Source of the DNA: Peribacillus frigoritolerans_B
Lineage (GTDB): Bacteria; Bacillota; Bacilli; Bacillales; DSM-1321
Reading direction: 5' to 3'
Length of the DNA: 64,000 bases
NCBI RefSeq assembly: GCF_044762665.1
Contig: NZ_JBIWES010000001.1
Span: 434,001 to 498,000 of the forward strand
Below are positions 43,097-52,020 of this stretch, in pieces (within the stretch, counting starts at the first letter, position 1; each line of letters opens with the position of its first letter). The position numbers and the translations under genes are program-made. Below the pieces are notes generated by a model, which saw only the letters and a list, made by a program, of their open reading frames with translations, searched no databases and was not told where the DNA came from.

Positions 43097-45721
43097 TTAT
43101 TTGGCATCAAACCATGTTGGCCCGAAAGCATAATCCACTTTAAGTGGCACGTTCAATTCAATGGCATTTTCCATTTCCTCCGGAACGATCACTTTAAGGA
43201 TTTCGAGTTCCTCAGGAGGAGTTTCAAAAATCAATTCATCATGCACCTGTAGAAGCATTCTCGTTTTGAGCCCTTCCCTTTTCAGGCGTTTATTCATGTT
43301 TATCATGGCAAGCTTGATGATATCAGCGGCACTGCCTTGAATCGGCGTGTTCATCGCTGTCCGTTCGGCAAAACTCCTGATGTTGAAATTCCTGCTTGTT
43401 ATCTCAGGTATATATCGCCTTCTTTGCATCAAAGTCGTGCTATATCCTTTTTGACGTGCCTCATGTATGCTTTCTTCCATATATTCCTGAACACCTGGAA
43501 AGCTTCTTAAATACTTCTCGATGAACTCTCCAGCTTCTTTTCTCGTGATTCCAAGACTTTGCGATAGTCCGTAATCACTTATACCATAAACGATTCCGAA
43601 ATTGACCGCTTTGGCATGGCGCCTCATGTTTGAAGTGACTTGATCTGCCGATACATGGAATACATCCATGGCTGTCTTTGTATGGATGTCCATCCCGGCC
43701 TGGAATGCTTCCACCAATCCGCTGTCATTGGCAATATGCGCCAGGACGCGTAACTCGATCTGGGAGTAGTCGGCAGCAAAAATGATCCAATCCTTTTCGG
43801 AAGGAATGAAGGCCTGCCTGATTTTCCTTCCTTCTTCCAGTCTGATCGGGATATTCTGGAGATTGGGATCTGTAGAACTTAACCGGCCGGTCTGGGTCAA
43901 CGCTTGGTTGAAACGGGTATGCACCTTGTCCGTTTTGCCATTGACCACTTTAAGCAACCCTTCAATATAAGTGGATTGCAATTTACCAAGCTGGCGATAC
44001 AGCAGGATCTCCTTAACGATATCATGCTTGCTCTCCAGTTTCTCCAGCACATCGGCTGAAGTCGAATAACCTGTTTTGGTTTTCTTCATGACCGGAAGCT
44101 CCAACTTTTCAAACAGGATGGCCCCAAGCTGTTTAGGTGAATTGATATTGAACGCCTCTCCAGCCAATTCAAAAATTCGTGCTTCGATATTTCTTAAGCG
44201 AATGGCTAATTCCTGTCCCATGTTTTTCAGTCGGCCTATATCCACCTTGATTCCCTGCCATTCCATATTTGCCAGGATGATCGACAGTGGCAGCTCCAGT
44301 TCCGTAAATAGGTGGAACTGCTCGAACTCTTGCAGCTTATCAATCATCGGTTCTTTCAGAGAAAAGATCGCCTTCGATTTTCTGGCGATATGCTCCCTCA
44401 ATTCCGCTTCCTCGGGTATTTTGCGTTTTGCACCTTTTCCATAAAAAACATCATCTGTTTCAAGCCGGATAGTACCTTGAGTTTTCGTGATTTCTGCGAC
44501 TTCGTCCACTGACTCTGCCGGATCCAGGATATAGGATGCCAAAAACACATCAAAATCGATGCCTTTTATTTCGACTCCTCGATGACGCAGTGCCACGACC
44601 GTACGCTTCGCATCGAAAACCGTTTTCTTTTTTGTTTCATCCTCAGCCCAGGATTTAAATGCATCGGAACCCAGAGCATCATTTCCATGGAAGTAAAAAT
44701 GACCTTTTTCATTACTGATGGCGATCCCTATTATATCGGCACGATGATAATTATCTTCTAAAATTTCAACATACAAGGCACTTTCATCTGCAAACATTTC
44801 CTCTGTCATTTCAGCAGTGTGCACCTCTATCTTCTCCTGTTCAAGCGGTGCGCTTTCCGTTACATCCAATTTATCGAGCAAAGTCGAAAAGCCAAGCTCC
44901 TTATAGAATGAGATGACTCGATCCTGATCCATTCCAGTGTACTCGGTCTCGTTAACTGAAACTTCAAGCGGCGCTTCCCTCGTTATCGTAGCCAGCTCTT
45001 TGCTTAATAATGCCAGGTCTTTATGTTCTTCAATTTTCTCTTTCAATTTTTGTCCGCTTACCTCATCAATCGACTGCAGCAGGTTTTCAACCGTTTCAAA
45101 TTGATGCAATAATTTAAGTGCAGTCTTTTCACCAACACCCGGAATACCGGGGATATTGTCGGAGGCATCTCCCATCAGCCCTTTTAAATCAATGATTTGC
45201 AAAGGGGATAGACCGTATTTTTCATGTATATGCTTTGGAGTGTATTCCTCAATTTCTGTTATCCCCTTTTTCGTGATGGAAACCGTCGTACTAGGGGAGG
45301 ATAATTGCGTTAAATCCTTATCACCGGAAATGACCTTCACTTCAAAACCATCTTTTTCCGCTTGTAAAGACAGCGTACCGATAATATCATCGGCTTCGTA
45401 GTTCTCCAGTTCATACCTTTTTATTTGAAAACAATCAAGCAGCTCCCGAATGAAAGGGAATTGCTCGGATAATTCTGGCGGCGTTTTTTGGCGCCCACCC
45501 TTATATTCTTTAAATGATGCATGTCTGAACGTCGTTTTACCCGCATCGAATGCCACAAGTATGTGTGTTGGCTTTTCTTCTTCAAGAATGCGGTTGAGCA
45601 TCATTGTGAATCCGTACACGGAATTCGTATGGACCCCCTTATCATTATTCAAGAGCGGAAGCGCAAAAAACGCACGGTATGCAATGCTGTTTCCATCTAT
45701 GAGTACTAACTTTTTATCCAA
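43097..45721 (-). CDS. polA: DNA polymerase I
   Basis: 874 residues if started at the TTG at 45719-45721 (MDKKLVLIDGNSIAYRAFFA), which follows GGAGG at 9 bases; the frame opens at 45745. The 5'-3' exonuclease covers about 1-290. The middle 3'-5' exonuclease-like domain (about 300-465) lacks the metal-binding Asp-x-Glu: the corresponding strand reads ALYVEILEDN, so proofreading should be absent, as in other Bacillus Pol I. The polymerase domain has motif A DYSQIELRVLAHIA, motif B RRHAKAVNFGIVYGISDYG and motif C LLQVHDELIFE. Confidence 0.96.
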   Translation of the reverse strand: MDKKLVLIDGNSIAYRAFFALPLLNNDKGVHTNSVYGFTMMLNRILEEEKPTHILVAFDAGKTTFRHASFKEYKGGRQKTPPELSEQFPFIRELLDCFQIKRYELENYEADDIIGTLSLQAEKDGFEVKVISGDKDLTQLSSPSTTVSITKKGITEIEEYTPKHIHEKYGLSPLQIIDLKGLMGDASDNIPGIPGVGEKTALKLLHQFETVENLLQSIDEVSGQKLKEKIEEHKDLALLSKELATITREAPLEVSVNETEYTGMDQDRVISFYKELGFSTLLDKLDVTESAPLEQEKIEVHTAEMTEEMFADESALYVEILEDNYHRADIIGIAISNEKGHFYFHGNDALGSDAFKSWAEDETKKKTVFDAKRTVVALRHRGVEIKGIDFDVFLASYILDPAESVDEVAEITKTQGTIRLETDDVFYGKGAKRKIPEEAELREHIARKSKAIFSLKEPMIDKLQEFEQFHLFTELELPLSIILANMEWQGIKVDIGRLKNMGQELAIRLRNIEARIFELAGEAFNINSPKQLGAILFEKLELPVMKKTKTGYSTSADVLEKLESKHDIVKEILLYRQLGKLQSTYIEGLLKVVNGKTDKVHTRFNQALTQTGRLSSTDPNLQNIPIRLEEGRKIRQAFIPSEKDWIIFAADYSQIELRVLAHIANDSGLVEAFQAGMDIHTKTAMDVFHVSADQVTSNMRRHAKAVNFGIVYGISDYGLSQSLGITRKEAGEFIEKYLRSFPGVQEYMEESIHEARQKGYSTTLMQRRRYIPEITSRNFNIRSFAERTAMNTPIQGSAADIIKLAMINMNKRLKREGLKTRMLLQVHDELIFETPPEELEILKVIVPEEMENAIELNVPLKVDYAFGPTWFDAK

Positions 45722-45777
45722 ATCCGTCTTCCTCCAGTCATACATGTTTATGTAGTTATAGCTTCTATTAAAAAACG

Positions 45778-45845
45778 CAAAAAGCCGTTCATTTTCTTTC
45801 TCTATTCTACCATGAGTAGAAGCGGAAAGAAAAATGACGGCTTCA
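45778..45845 (-). terminator. Terminator of hflK-hflC
   Basis: Minus strand AAGCCGTCATTTTTCTTTCC pairs with GAAAGAAAATGAACGGCTT, then TTTTGCGTTTTTT, directly after the hflC stop and before polA. The loop is about 26 bases. Confidence 0.75.
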
Positions 45846-45848
45846 AGG

Positions 45849-46781
45849 TTATTTATTATTTCCCATTAACAAGCTGGCATAAGGGGAATCAGAAGGAAGA
45901 ACGATGACCGTTTGATCTCCAATCGTTTTCTTGTAGGATTCAAGAGTCCGGTATAGTTTATAGAATTCGGGATCTTTGGAAAAAGATTTATTATAGATTT
46001 TCGCTGCTTCCCCTTCTCCTTCTGCCCTGATCACTTCTGCATCAGCCTCTGCAGTAGAGAGCAATTCTTTCACTTTCCGATCAGTATCCGCAATGATACG
46101 GTTTTTCTTCGCATCACCTTTGGATAGGTATTCCTGCGCTTTCGATTCCCGCTCGGAAATCATCCTCTTGAAGACGGATGCTTCGTTTTCGGCGGGCAGG
46201 TCAGTACGCTTTATCCGGACATCCGTCAAGCTGATTCCATAACTGTCCTTTTGCAGCAGATCGTTGACTTTTTCGGTTATGCGGTCGTTTAAACTTCCCC
46301 TGGATGACTTTTCATCATTGATGATCTCATCATAATTCAGCTGGCCCAGCTCTGAACGAACTGCCGAATAGATGAACTCTTCCATTTTCGTTTCGGCATT
46401 CTCAAGTGTCCTTGCATTTGTAATCAATTTCTTCGGATCTTCTATTCTCCAAACTGCATAGTTATCGATTAGCATCCGCTTTTTATCTTTCGTATTGATT
46501 TCCGCTTCGGAAACATCAGAAGTCATCTGGTACTTCGGCAAGGTCTCGATACTCTGAATGAAAGGCACCTTCGCCTTCAATCCCGGGGTCTTATCGATCC
46601 TTACCACCTCACCGAATTGACGGACGACTTTGTATTCGCCCTCTTTGACGATATAGACATTGGTGAAGATGATTAGCAGCAGCGCGATGAAAATAATCAG
46701 GAAAATGCCGATTCTCACATACCCCCGCCAATGAAAATCCCCTTTTTTCAGCTCAGAGAAATCTATTATTTTTCCGCTCAT
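45849..46781 (-). CDS. hflC: HflC-like SPFH/band-7 membrane protein
   Basis: 310 residues. One N-terminal membrane helix (about 24-46, IGIFLIIFIALLLIIFTNVY), then the SPFH domain (YIVKEGEYKVVRQFGEVVRI, NYDEIINDEKSSRGSLNDRI) and a coiled stretch (SKGDAKKNRIIADTDRKVKE). HflKC forms a large cage around the FtsH protease in other bacteria and modulates quality control of membrane proteins. Its ATG overlaps the hflK stop by 4 bases. The pair is not found between phoR and polA in B. subtilis. Confidence 0.9.
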   Translation of the reverse strand: MSGKIIDFSELKKGDFHWRGYVRIGIFLIIFIALLLIIFTNVYIVKEGEYKVVRQFGEVVRIDKTPGLKAKVPFIQSIETLPKYQMTSDVSEAEINTKDKKRMLIDNYAVWRIEDPKKLITNARTLENAETKMEEFIYSAVRSELGQLNYDEIINDEKSSRGSLNDRITEKVNDLLQKDSYGISLTDVRIKRTDLPAENEASVFKRMISERESKAQEYLSKGDAKKNRIIADTDRKVKELLSTAEADAEVIRAEGEGEAAKIYNKSFSKDPEFYKLYRTLESYKKTIGDQTVIVLPSDSPYASLLMGNNK

Positions 46782-47821
46782 TGTTTAGTGCCCCCTTCCC
46801 CTGTAGCTTTTTCTTCCGATGCATTCCCTTTTTTCGTTTCTTCTTCAGGTATAGCGGCTTCATCAGGGGCAGGAGTTTTTTTCGTTTCCTCCTTTTCAAG
46901 CGAGCGAAGCGGCAAGTACTTCATTGTGTTTCCATCATCATTCATGATATAAATCTCTGCATTCGGCAATACTTCCTCAAGGGTCTCAATAATAAGACGG
47001 TCCTTCGTAATCCCCTTATTGCCTTTATACTCACTTAGTAATTTTTCAAAGACCGCTACATCTCCGCGGGCAGCTTCCGTACGGGCAGCTTTATCCCCAT
47101 TAGCCTGTGAAATGAGGGCATCTTTTTCCCCTTCCGCTTCATTCATCCGCTTATTTTCATATTTATCCGCTTCGTTGATTTTCGTATTCGCCGTTTCCCG
47201 GGCATCCGTTACATTTGTAAATGCTTTCCGCACTTCTTCATTCGGCAGCTCCACATCCTGGAGTTTAACCGCAGATATGGAAATCCCGACATCATATTTC
47301 TCCATTAGCTGCGACAATAAATCGCGTACATCCGCTTCGATTTGCGCTTTACCGGATGTAAGGGCATCATCGATTTTCGTACTGCCGATAATGCTACGTA
47401 ATGCAGCTGAAGTCGTATCGTATAATATTTTTTCTGGATCATCTGCATTGTATAGATATTTTGGAGGGTCGGTAATCTTCCACTGAACCACTAGGTCGGC
47501 CAGCACAATATTTTCATCACCCGTGATCATTTTGGTCTCACTCGGGTAATCCGTCACCTCTCCATCCTCTTCCTTATATCCAAATTTAAGACTGAATGTT
47601 TCTTTGGATAGTTTCTCGACCGATTGAATCGGCCAAGGCAGTTTAAAGTGAAGTCCTGGTTCCGTTATCGTTTGTTCCACTTTACCAAACGTCATTATGA
47701 CAGCTTGATCGGATTCATCAACCGTGTACCAGGTCGATATCGCAACTACACCTAAAATTAAAATAAGAAAGACAAGTCCTGTTATCGTATATATCCTTTT
47801 TAAGCTAACGATATGTATCAC
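46778..47821 (-). CDS. hflK: HflK-like SPFH/band-7 membrane protein, start uncertain
   Basis: 347 residues in the longest frame. A membrane helix (about 10-32, YTITGLVFLILILGVVAIST) precedes the SPFH domain (DQAVIMTFGKVEQTITEPGL, ISAVKLQDVELPNEEVRKAF); the C-terminal 45 residues are acidic and low complexity. The only standard start, GTG at 47819-47821, lies inside the ribosome site AAGGGGTGAT itself. An ATC two codons later (47813-47815), 8 bases from the site, would give MVSLKRIYTITG. It is the first gene of hflKC with a sigma-W-type promoter. Confidence 0.9.
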   Translation of the reverse strand: MIHIVSLKRIYTITGLVFLILILGVVAISTWYTVDESDQAVIMTFGKVEQTITEPGLHFKLPWPIQSVEKLSKETFSLKFGYKEEDGEVTDYPSETKMITGDENIVLADLVVQWKITDPPKYLYNADDPEKILYDTTSAALRSIIGSTKIDDALTSGKAQIEADVRDLLSQLMEKYDVGISISAVKLQDVELPNEEVRKAFTNVTDARETANTKINEADKYENKRMNEAEGEKDALISQANGDKAARTEAARGDVAVFEKLLSEYKGNKGITKDRLIIETLEEVLPNAEIYIMNDDGNTMKYLPLRSLEKEETKKTPAPDEAAIPEEETKKGNASEEKATGEGGTKQ

Positions 47822-47847
47822 CCCTTCTTTTGCAGTTATATCTTATT

Positions 47848-47873
47848 TACGCAAGAAAGGGCCTAAAGTTTCA
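47848..47873 (-). promoter_or_regulatory. Sigma-W-type promoter of hflKC
   Basis: Minus strand TGAAAC (47868-47873), 16 bp, CGTA (47848-47851): exact consensus and spacing, 27 bp before the hflK frame. Confidence 0.8.
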
Positions 47874-47884
47874 TGAAAATCAAA

Positions 47885-47902
47885 TATTTTCCTAGGAAAA
47901 TA
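47885..47902. repeat. Perfect 18-bp palindrome upstream of the hflKC promoter
   Basis: TATTTTCCTAGGAAAATA, located 12 bp upstream of the -35 box on the hflKC side. It could be an operator; no cognate regulator is suggested by context. Confidence 0.5.
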
Positions 47903-47940
47903 GGATAGAGGAATGGTTCCCGGGGAATATGGCCAAAAAT

Positions 47941-48180
47941 TAAAAGACAGAGACTATGTCTCTGCCTACAGTTTTTTAAGGGTTTTATACAATATTGAAT
48001 GTTGATCGGAACGGAACGCAGGGTAGTCGCTTTCCGCGGGCGGTCCGCCCTTTGTGCTTGTGGGGTCTCCTTGGAATGGCTATTCCTACGGGGAGTTTCG
48101 CTCACCTGTTCCAATCATCTATGCTTTAAAGTTTAGATTGAACTTCTACAAAATCAAACAGAGACTATGTCTCTGTCAAT
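47941..48180 (-). repeat. Dispersed intergenic repeat, most complete copy 4, with terminal direct repeats
   Basis: About 193 bp lie between two exact copies of ACAGAGACTATGTCTCTG (47947-47964 and 48158-48175), each itself a small palindrome. Inside are GCCTACAGTTTTTTAAGGG, ATTGAATGTTGATCGGAACG, CGCTTTCCGCGGGCGGTCC and GTGGGGTCTCC. Related partial copies are at 830-925, 14388-14520 and 39277-39375. It occupies most of the 456-bp gap between hflK and phoR and has no convincing reading frame. Confidence 0.7.
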
Positions 48181-48277
48181 GTTTAACTCCTTGGATGAGG
48201 GGTTGTACAACCATTGTACCCCTGCATTATGAAGTCCGTTTTAAGGAATTGTAAAGGACATGTAAATACGAAACCCG

Positions 48278-50056
48278 CTACATTTTCCCTTTTAAGCTTT
48301 TATTTAAAGTGACTGTAAAGGTCGTCCCTGTTCCAGGTGTGCTTTCCACGTTGATTTTACCTTTATGGACTTCAATTATGTGCTTGACGATTGCCAATCC
48401 AATGCCAGTTCCTCCTGAATCACGGCTCCTCGCCTTATCAATCCGGTAAAACCGTTCAAAGATCCTTGGCAGTTCTTTTTCTTCGATGCCGATCCCGTTG
48501 TCTTGAACTGCAATATCGACGGTCTGTTCATTTTCTATGATATCAACGGTGACCCTGCCGCCATTTGGTGTATAGGTCAATGCGTTCGTAATCAAATTGA
48601 TGAAAACCTGTTTGATCCTGTCAGATTCCCCCTCAATGAATACTGGTTCCGGTGATGTTTTAATTTCAAGGGATACTTCTTTTTCCTTCAGCTTGCCTAT
48701 AAGCATCTCTTGTATTTCGCCAAGTACTTTCGTAATATCCACGACCCCTGCGTGTAGAACGAATTCCTGTTGCTCCATCTTGGATAAATTCAGAAGCTCC
48801 TGAATGAGTTCTTGCAGCCGGTCACTTTCTTTCAAGATAATCGATAAAAAGTGCTTTAAGGTCTTTTCGTCTTTTAGAGCGCCATCTAACAATGTTTCAG
48901 AAAAGCCTTTAATGGAAGTGATCGGAGTCCTCAATTCATGGGACACATTAGCCACGAAATCCTTCCGCATCTGCTCGAGCCTTTTCAATTCGGTGATATC
49001 ATGGAAAATGAGGAGGATCCCCTTCCATTCATCATGATTCCCGATAATGGGAGCCCCGTAAATCTCAAAATGCTTACGTTCTATGGCAAGCGGTATCTTC
49101 ACCTGTCGTTTTATCGTTTTTTCCGTTCGAAAGATCTCTTCGATGATGGCTATCACTTCCTGATCTTTAATGACCGAGTAATATTCCTGAAACAAAAACG
49201 TAGCGGCGTTCACATGAAAGCTTTTCTTGAATTCCCGGTTGATTAAGGTCGTATACCCTTTACTGTCTATCAGCAAGACCCCGCTGCCGATATTTTCAAC
49301 AAGTGCTTCCAAACGATCCTGATTCATTTCCCTCGCTACCTCTGTTTCCTGAAGATTCCTCGCCAATATGTTCAAAGAAGTTGTCAGCATTCCCGTTTCA
49401 TCGGAATGCCGCCCGAATGTCCTGGTTCCGTAATTCCCTTTTGCCAGTTCAATGGCTGCTGTCGTCGCCTCTTCGATCGGACGGGTATAATATGAGGTGA
49501 TTTTACTCGCAAGCATGAGAATGATGATCAAGGCAACCCCTAAACAAATGATCAATATTTGCCACATTTGTTTATTCACTTGATGGATGGCCTCTATTTC
49601 ATTGCTATGGACGACAAATCCTTCAATCTCGCCGTCCTTTTCAACCGTCTTCCAATAATAATGGAGGTCCGATTCCCCTTCGACCACTTCATACCCTTCC
49701 CCATGCTTAAGCCCTTTTTCCAAAGTTATCTTGCGAAGGACATTGGCATGGCTTTTAAGTATTTCATTGGATGATGTCGAATCGTATAATATTTCCCCTC
49801 TCGTGGAGAGAATGGTTAAATTCGAATCTAAAAGCGGTGTCAGTTTTGCCGTCTTCCCTTTTTCCAAAAAGGACTCGATCCCGCCATGCTCCTGAATATA
49901 TGTAGAAATGAAAAATGTTTCGTTCTGTATACGCTCATTGAACGTTTTAATATAATAACTTTTGAACAAGTGTCCTAATAAAAAGCCCACGGCCATCAGG
50001 ACGACCATCACCAATGTGATGAGGGTATATAAGAGCTTTTTACGATAGGTCGTCAT
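48278..50056 (-). CDS. phoR: Phosphate-regulon sensor histidine kinase PhoR
   Basis: 592 residues. Two membrane helices (about 9-30 and 165-185) flank an extracytoplasmic sensor domain; HAMP (about 190-240) and PAS (about 245-350) follow. The HisKA box FVANVSHELRTPITSIKGFS puts the phosphorylated His near residue 372, and the HATPase domain has NLITNALTYTPNGG, VQDNGIGIEEKELP and GGTGIGLAIVKHI. It phosphorylates PhoP when wall-teichoic-acid or phosphate status signals starvation. The ATG overlaps the phoP stop by 4 bases. Confidence 0.95.
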   Translation of the reverse strand: MTTYRKKLLYTLITLVMVVLMAVGFLLGHLFKSYYIKTFNERIQNETFFISTYIQEHGGIESFLEKGKTAKLTPLLDSNLTILSTRGEILYDSTSSNEILKSHANVLRKITLEKGLKHGEGYEVVEGESDLHYYWKTVEKDGEIEGFVVHSNEIEAIHQVNKQMWQILIICLGVALIIILMLASKITSYYTRPIEEATTAAIELAKGNYGTRTFGRHSDETGMLTTSLNILARNLQETEVAREMNQDRLEALVENIGSGVLLIDSKGYTTLINREFKKSFHVNAATFLFQEYYSVIKDQEVIAIIEEIFRTEKTIKRQVKIPLAIERKHFEIYGAPIIGNHDEWKGILLIFHDITELKRLEQMRKDFVANVSHELRTPITSIKGFSETLLDGALKDEKTLKHFLSIILKESDRLQELIQELLNLSKMEQQEFVLHAGVVDITKVLGEIQEMLIGKLKEKEVSLEIKTSPEPVFIEGESDRIKQVFINLITNALTYTPNGGRVTVDIIENEQTVDIAVQDNGIGIEEKELPRIFERFYRIDKARSRDSGGTGIGLAIVKHIIEVHKGKINVESTPGTGTTFTVTLNKSLKGKM

Positions 50057-50772
50057 TCTTTTTTAGGCTCCTCAAGCTTATACCCCAAGCCCCTTATCGT
50101 TTTAATATAAAGAGGTTTTTTTGTATCCTTCTCTATTTTTTCACGAAGATGGCTAATATGGACATCGACGATCCTTGAGTCTCCCGCGAAATCATAATTC
50201 CATACCGCACTGAGCAGTTGATCCCTTGTCAGCACTCTTCCTTTATTCTTCGCCAAATATAAAAGTAATTCAAATTCCTTTGGAGTCAATTCTAATTGCT
50301 GTTCATCAAAGAATGCTTCGTATCGTTCCGGGAACACTTTCAATTCCCCTAATTTCAAGAGACCATCTTCCTGATCCTGACTTGACTCACTTCCGTTCGA
50401 TTGCAACTGGGATCTTCTTAAAATGGCTTTAATCCGGGCCACTACCTCCCTGGGACTAAATGGCTTGGTCAAGTAATCATCCGCCCCTAGTTCCAGTCCC
50501 AGCACCTTGTCAAATTCATCGTCCTTAGCTGTCAGCATCAAGATCGGTATATTGATTTTTTGCTGGCGAAGCTGCTTACATACTTCAAGCCCGTCCATTT
50601 TAGGCAGCATCAAATCCAATACCACTAAATCGGGGCGCATATCCACGGCAGCCTCCAGCCCTTGTTCTCCATCCAAAGCTGTGATCACCGTATAGCCTGA
50701 TTGTTCTAAATTGTACTGAAGTAAGGTAACTATTGATTGCTCATCATCCACTACGAGAATTTTCTTTGACAT
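50053..50772 (-). CDS. phoP: Phosphate-regulon response regulator PhoP
   Basis: 239 residues. Receiver domain 3-117 with the acid pocket VVDDE (Asp9, Asp10) and phospho-acceptor Asp53 in VVLDLMLPKMDG; OmpR-type winged-helix domain about 140-235 (LTPKEFELLLYLAKNKGRVL, SRIVDVHISHLREKIEKD). It activates phosphate-scavenging genes and alters teichoic-acid synthesis. A TATAAT -10 candidate lies on the minus strand near 50838-50843, without a clear -35, as expected for a regulated promoter. Confidence 0.96.
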   Translation of the reverse strand: MSKKILVVDDEQSIVTLLQYNLEQSGYTVITALDGEQGLEAAVDMRPDLVVLDLMLPKMDGLEVCKQLRQQKINIPILMLTAKDDEFDKVLGLELGADDYLTKPFSPREVVARIKAILRRSQLQSNGSESSQDQEDGLLKLGELKVFPERYEAFFDEQQLELTPKEFELLLYLAKNKGRVLTRDQLLSAVWNYDFAGDSRIVDVHISHLREKIEKDTKKPLYIKTIRGLGYKLEEPKKE

Positions 50773-50937
50773 TAGATCCTCCTGAATTATGTATTACCCA
50801 AAAGACCAATTTCTTGGTCTACTCATCCAATTCCATTATAAAGAATATTATATGAAATTTACACATAAAAAAAACGGAAATAAAGTTATCCCTATCTTCA
50901 GCAAGGAGATTATAAGTTCAAGGCTTCTTTTGAAGCG

Positions 50938-50999
50938 GATTAAAAAACTGCCCGGAGTTGGAAAAAGGCCTTGGCCTTTTCTTCCATTATCCGGGCAGT
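50938..50999 (-). terminator. Terminator of citZ-icd-mdh
   Basis: Minus strand CTGCCCGGA ... TCCGGGCAG with an inner AAAAGGCC/GGCCTTTT pairing, followed by TTTTTTAATC. It directly follows mdh. Confidence 0.85.
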
Positions 51000-51013
51000 C
51001 TGATCATGATCTC

Positions 51014-51949
51014 TTATTGAAGGACTTGCATTACTGCTTTAACTGATTCAACTGATTTTGAAAGTGCCGCTTTTTCGCCTTCAGTCAAATCAAGTTCGAT
51101 GATTTGTTCAATACCGTTTGCACCAAGTACAGTCGGTACTCCAAGGTAGATGCCTTCAAATCCGTATTCACCTTCAAGATAAGCGATTGATGGAAGAACG
51201 CGACGTTGATCTTTAAGGATTGCTTCAGCCATTTCCACTAGGGAAGCAGCCGGTGCATAATAGGCGCTTCCGTTTCCAAGAAGGTTTACGATTTCCCCGC
51301 CGCCAGTGCGGGTACGAGCCACTATTGCTTCTAAACGATCTTGAGGGATCAATTTTTCCAAAGGAATTCCGCCTGCATAAGAGTAACGCACTAGAGGAAC
51401 CATATCGTCTCCGTGTCCGCCAAGTACGAAACCAGTTACATCTTTAACGGATAAGTTTAATTCTTGAGCTACGAAAGTGCGGAAACGAGCTGTATCAAGA
51501 ACGCCTGATTGTCCGATAACGCGTTCTTTAGGGAAACCAGATTCTTTGTATACAGTGTAAGTCATTGCATCTACAGGGTTAGTTAAAACGATGATGGTTG
51601 TATTAGGGGAATGTTTAACCACTTCTTTAGTTACTGATTTCATAACTTTTTGGTTAGTTTGAACTAAGTCGTCACGGCTCATGCCGGGCTTACGGGCAAT
51701 TCCGGCAGTGATGATCACTACGTCGGAGTCAGCTGTTTCTGCATAGTCGGATGTACCGATGATGTTAGCATCGAAACCTAGAACAGGTCCTGCTTCCGCC
51801 ATATCAAGAGCTTTACCTTTTGTAGGGTTTTCCGCTTGCGGAATATCAACTAAAACGATATCACCAAGCTCTTTTTGAGCTGCAAGGAATGCTGCTGTAG
51901 CACCAGTGAATCCAGCACCTACCACTGTGATTTTTTTACGTTTAGACAT
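51014..51949 (-). CDS. mdh: Malate dehydrogenase
   Basis: 311 residues, LDH-like MDH. Rossmann motif VVGAGFTGATAAFLA (9-23), Asp in VLVDIPQAENPTKG for NAD specificity, the active-site loop ITAGIARKPGMSRDDL with two Arg, and catalytic His in VLGGHGDDMVP. It interconverts malate and oxaloacetate in the TCA cycle. AAGGAGG is before the ATG. It is the last gene of the citZ-icd-mdh run, as in B. subtilis. Confidence 0.97.
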   Translation of the reverse strand: MSKRKKITVVGAGFTGATAAFLAAQKELGDIVLVDIPQAENPTKGKALDMAEAGPVLGFDANIIGTSDYAETADSDVVIITAGIARKPGMSRDDLVQTNQKVMKSVTKEVVKHSPNTTIIVLTNPVDAMTYTVYKESGFPKERVIGQSGVLDTARFRTFVAQELNLSVKDVTGFVLGGHGDDMVPLVRYSYAGGIPLEKLIPQDRLEAIVARTRTGGGEIVNLLGNGSAYYAPAASLVEMAEAILKDQRRVLPSIAYLEGEYGFEGIYLGVPTVLGANGIEQIIELDLTEGEKAALSKSVESVKAVMQVLQ

Positions 51950-52020
51950 GTTATTTCCTCCTTAAAATATATAAATACTTTTGGAATACTTCTAACATCC
52001 GCTTGAAAATATATATAAGC

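Noticed and set aside
50820..50880. PhoP boxes upstream of phoP
   Set aside because: A single TTTACACA-like run is present, but not the tandem repeats with regular spacing that PhoP needs.
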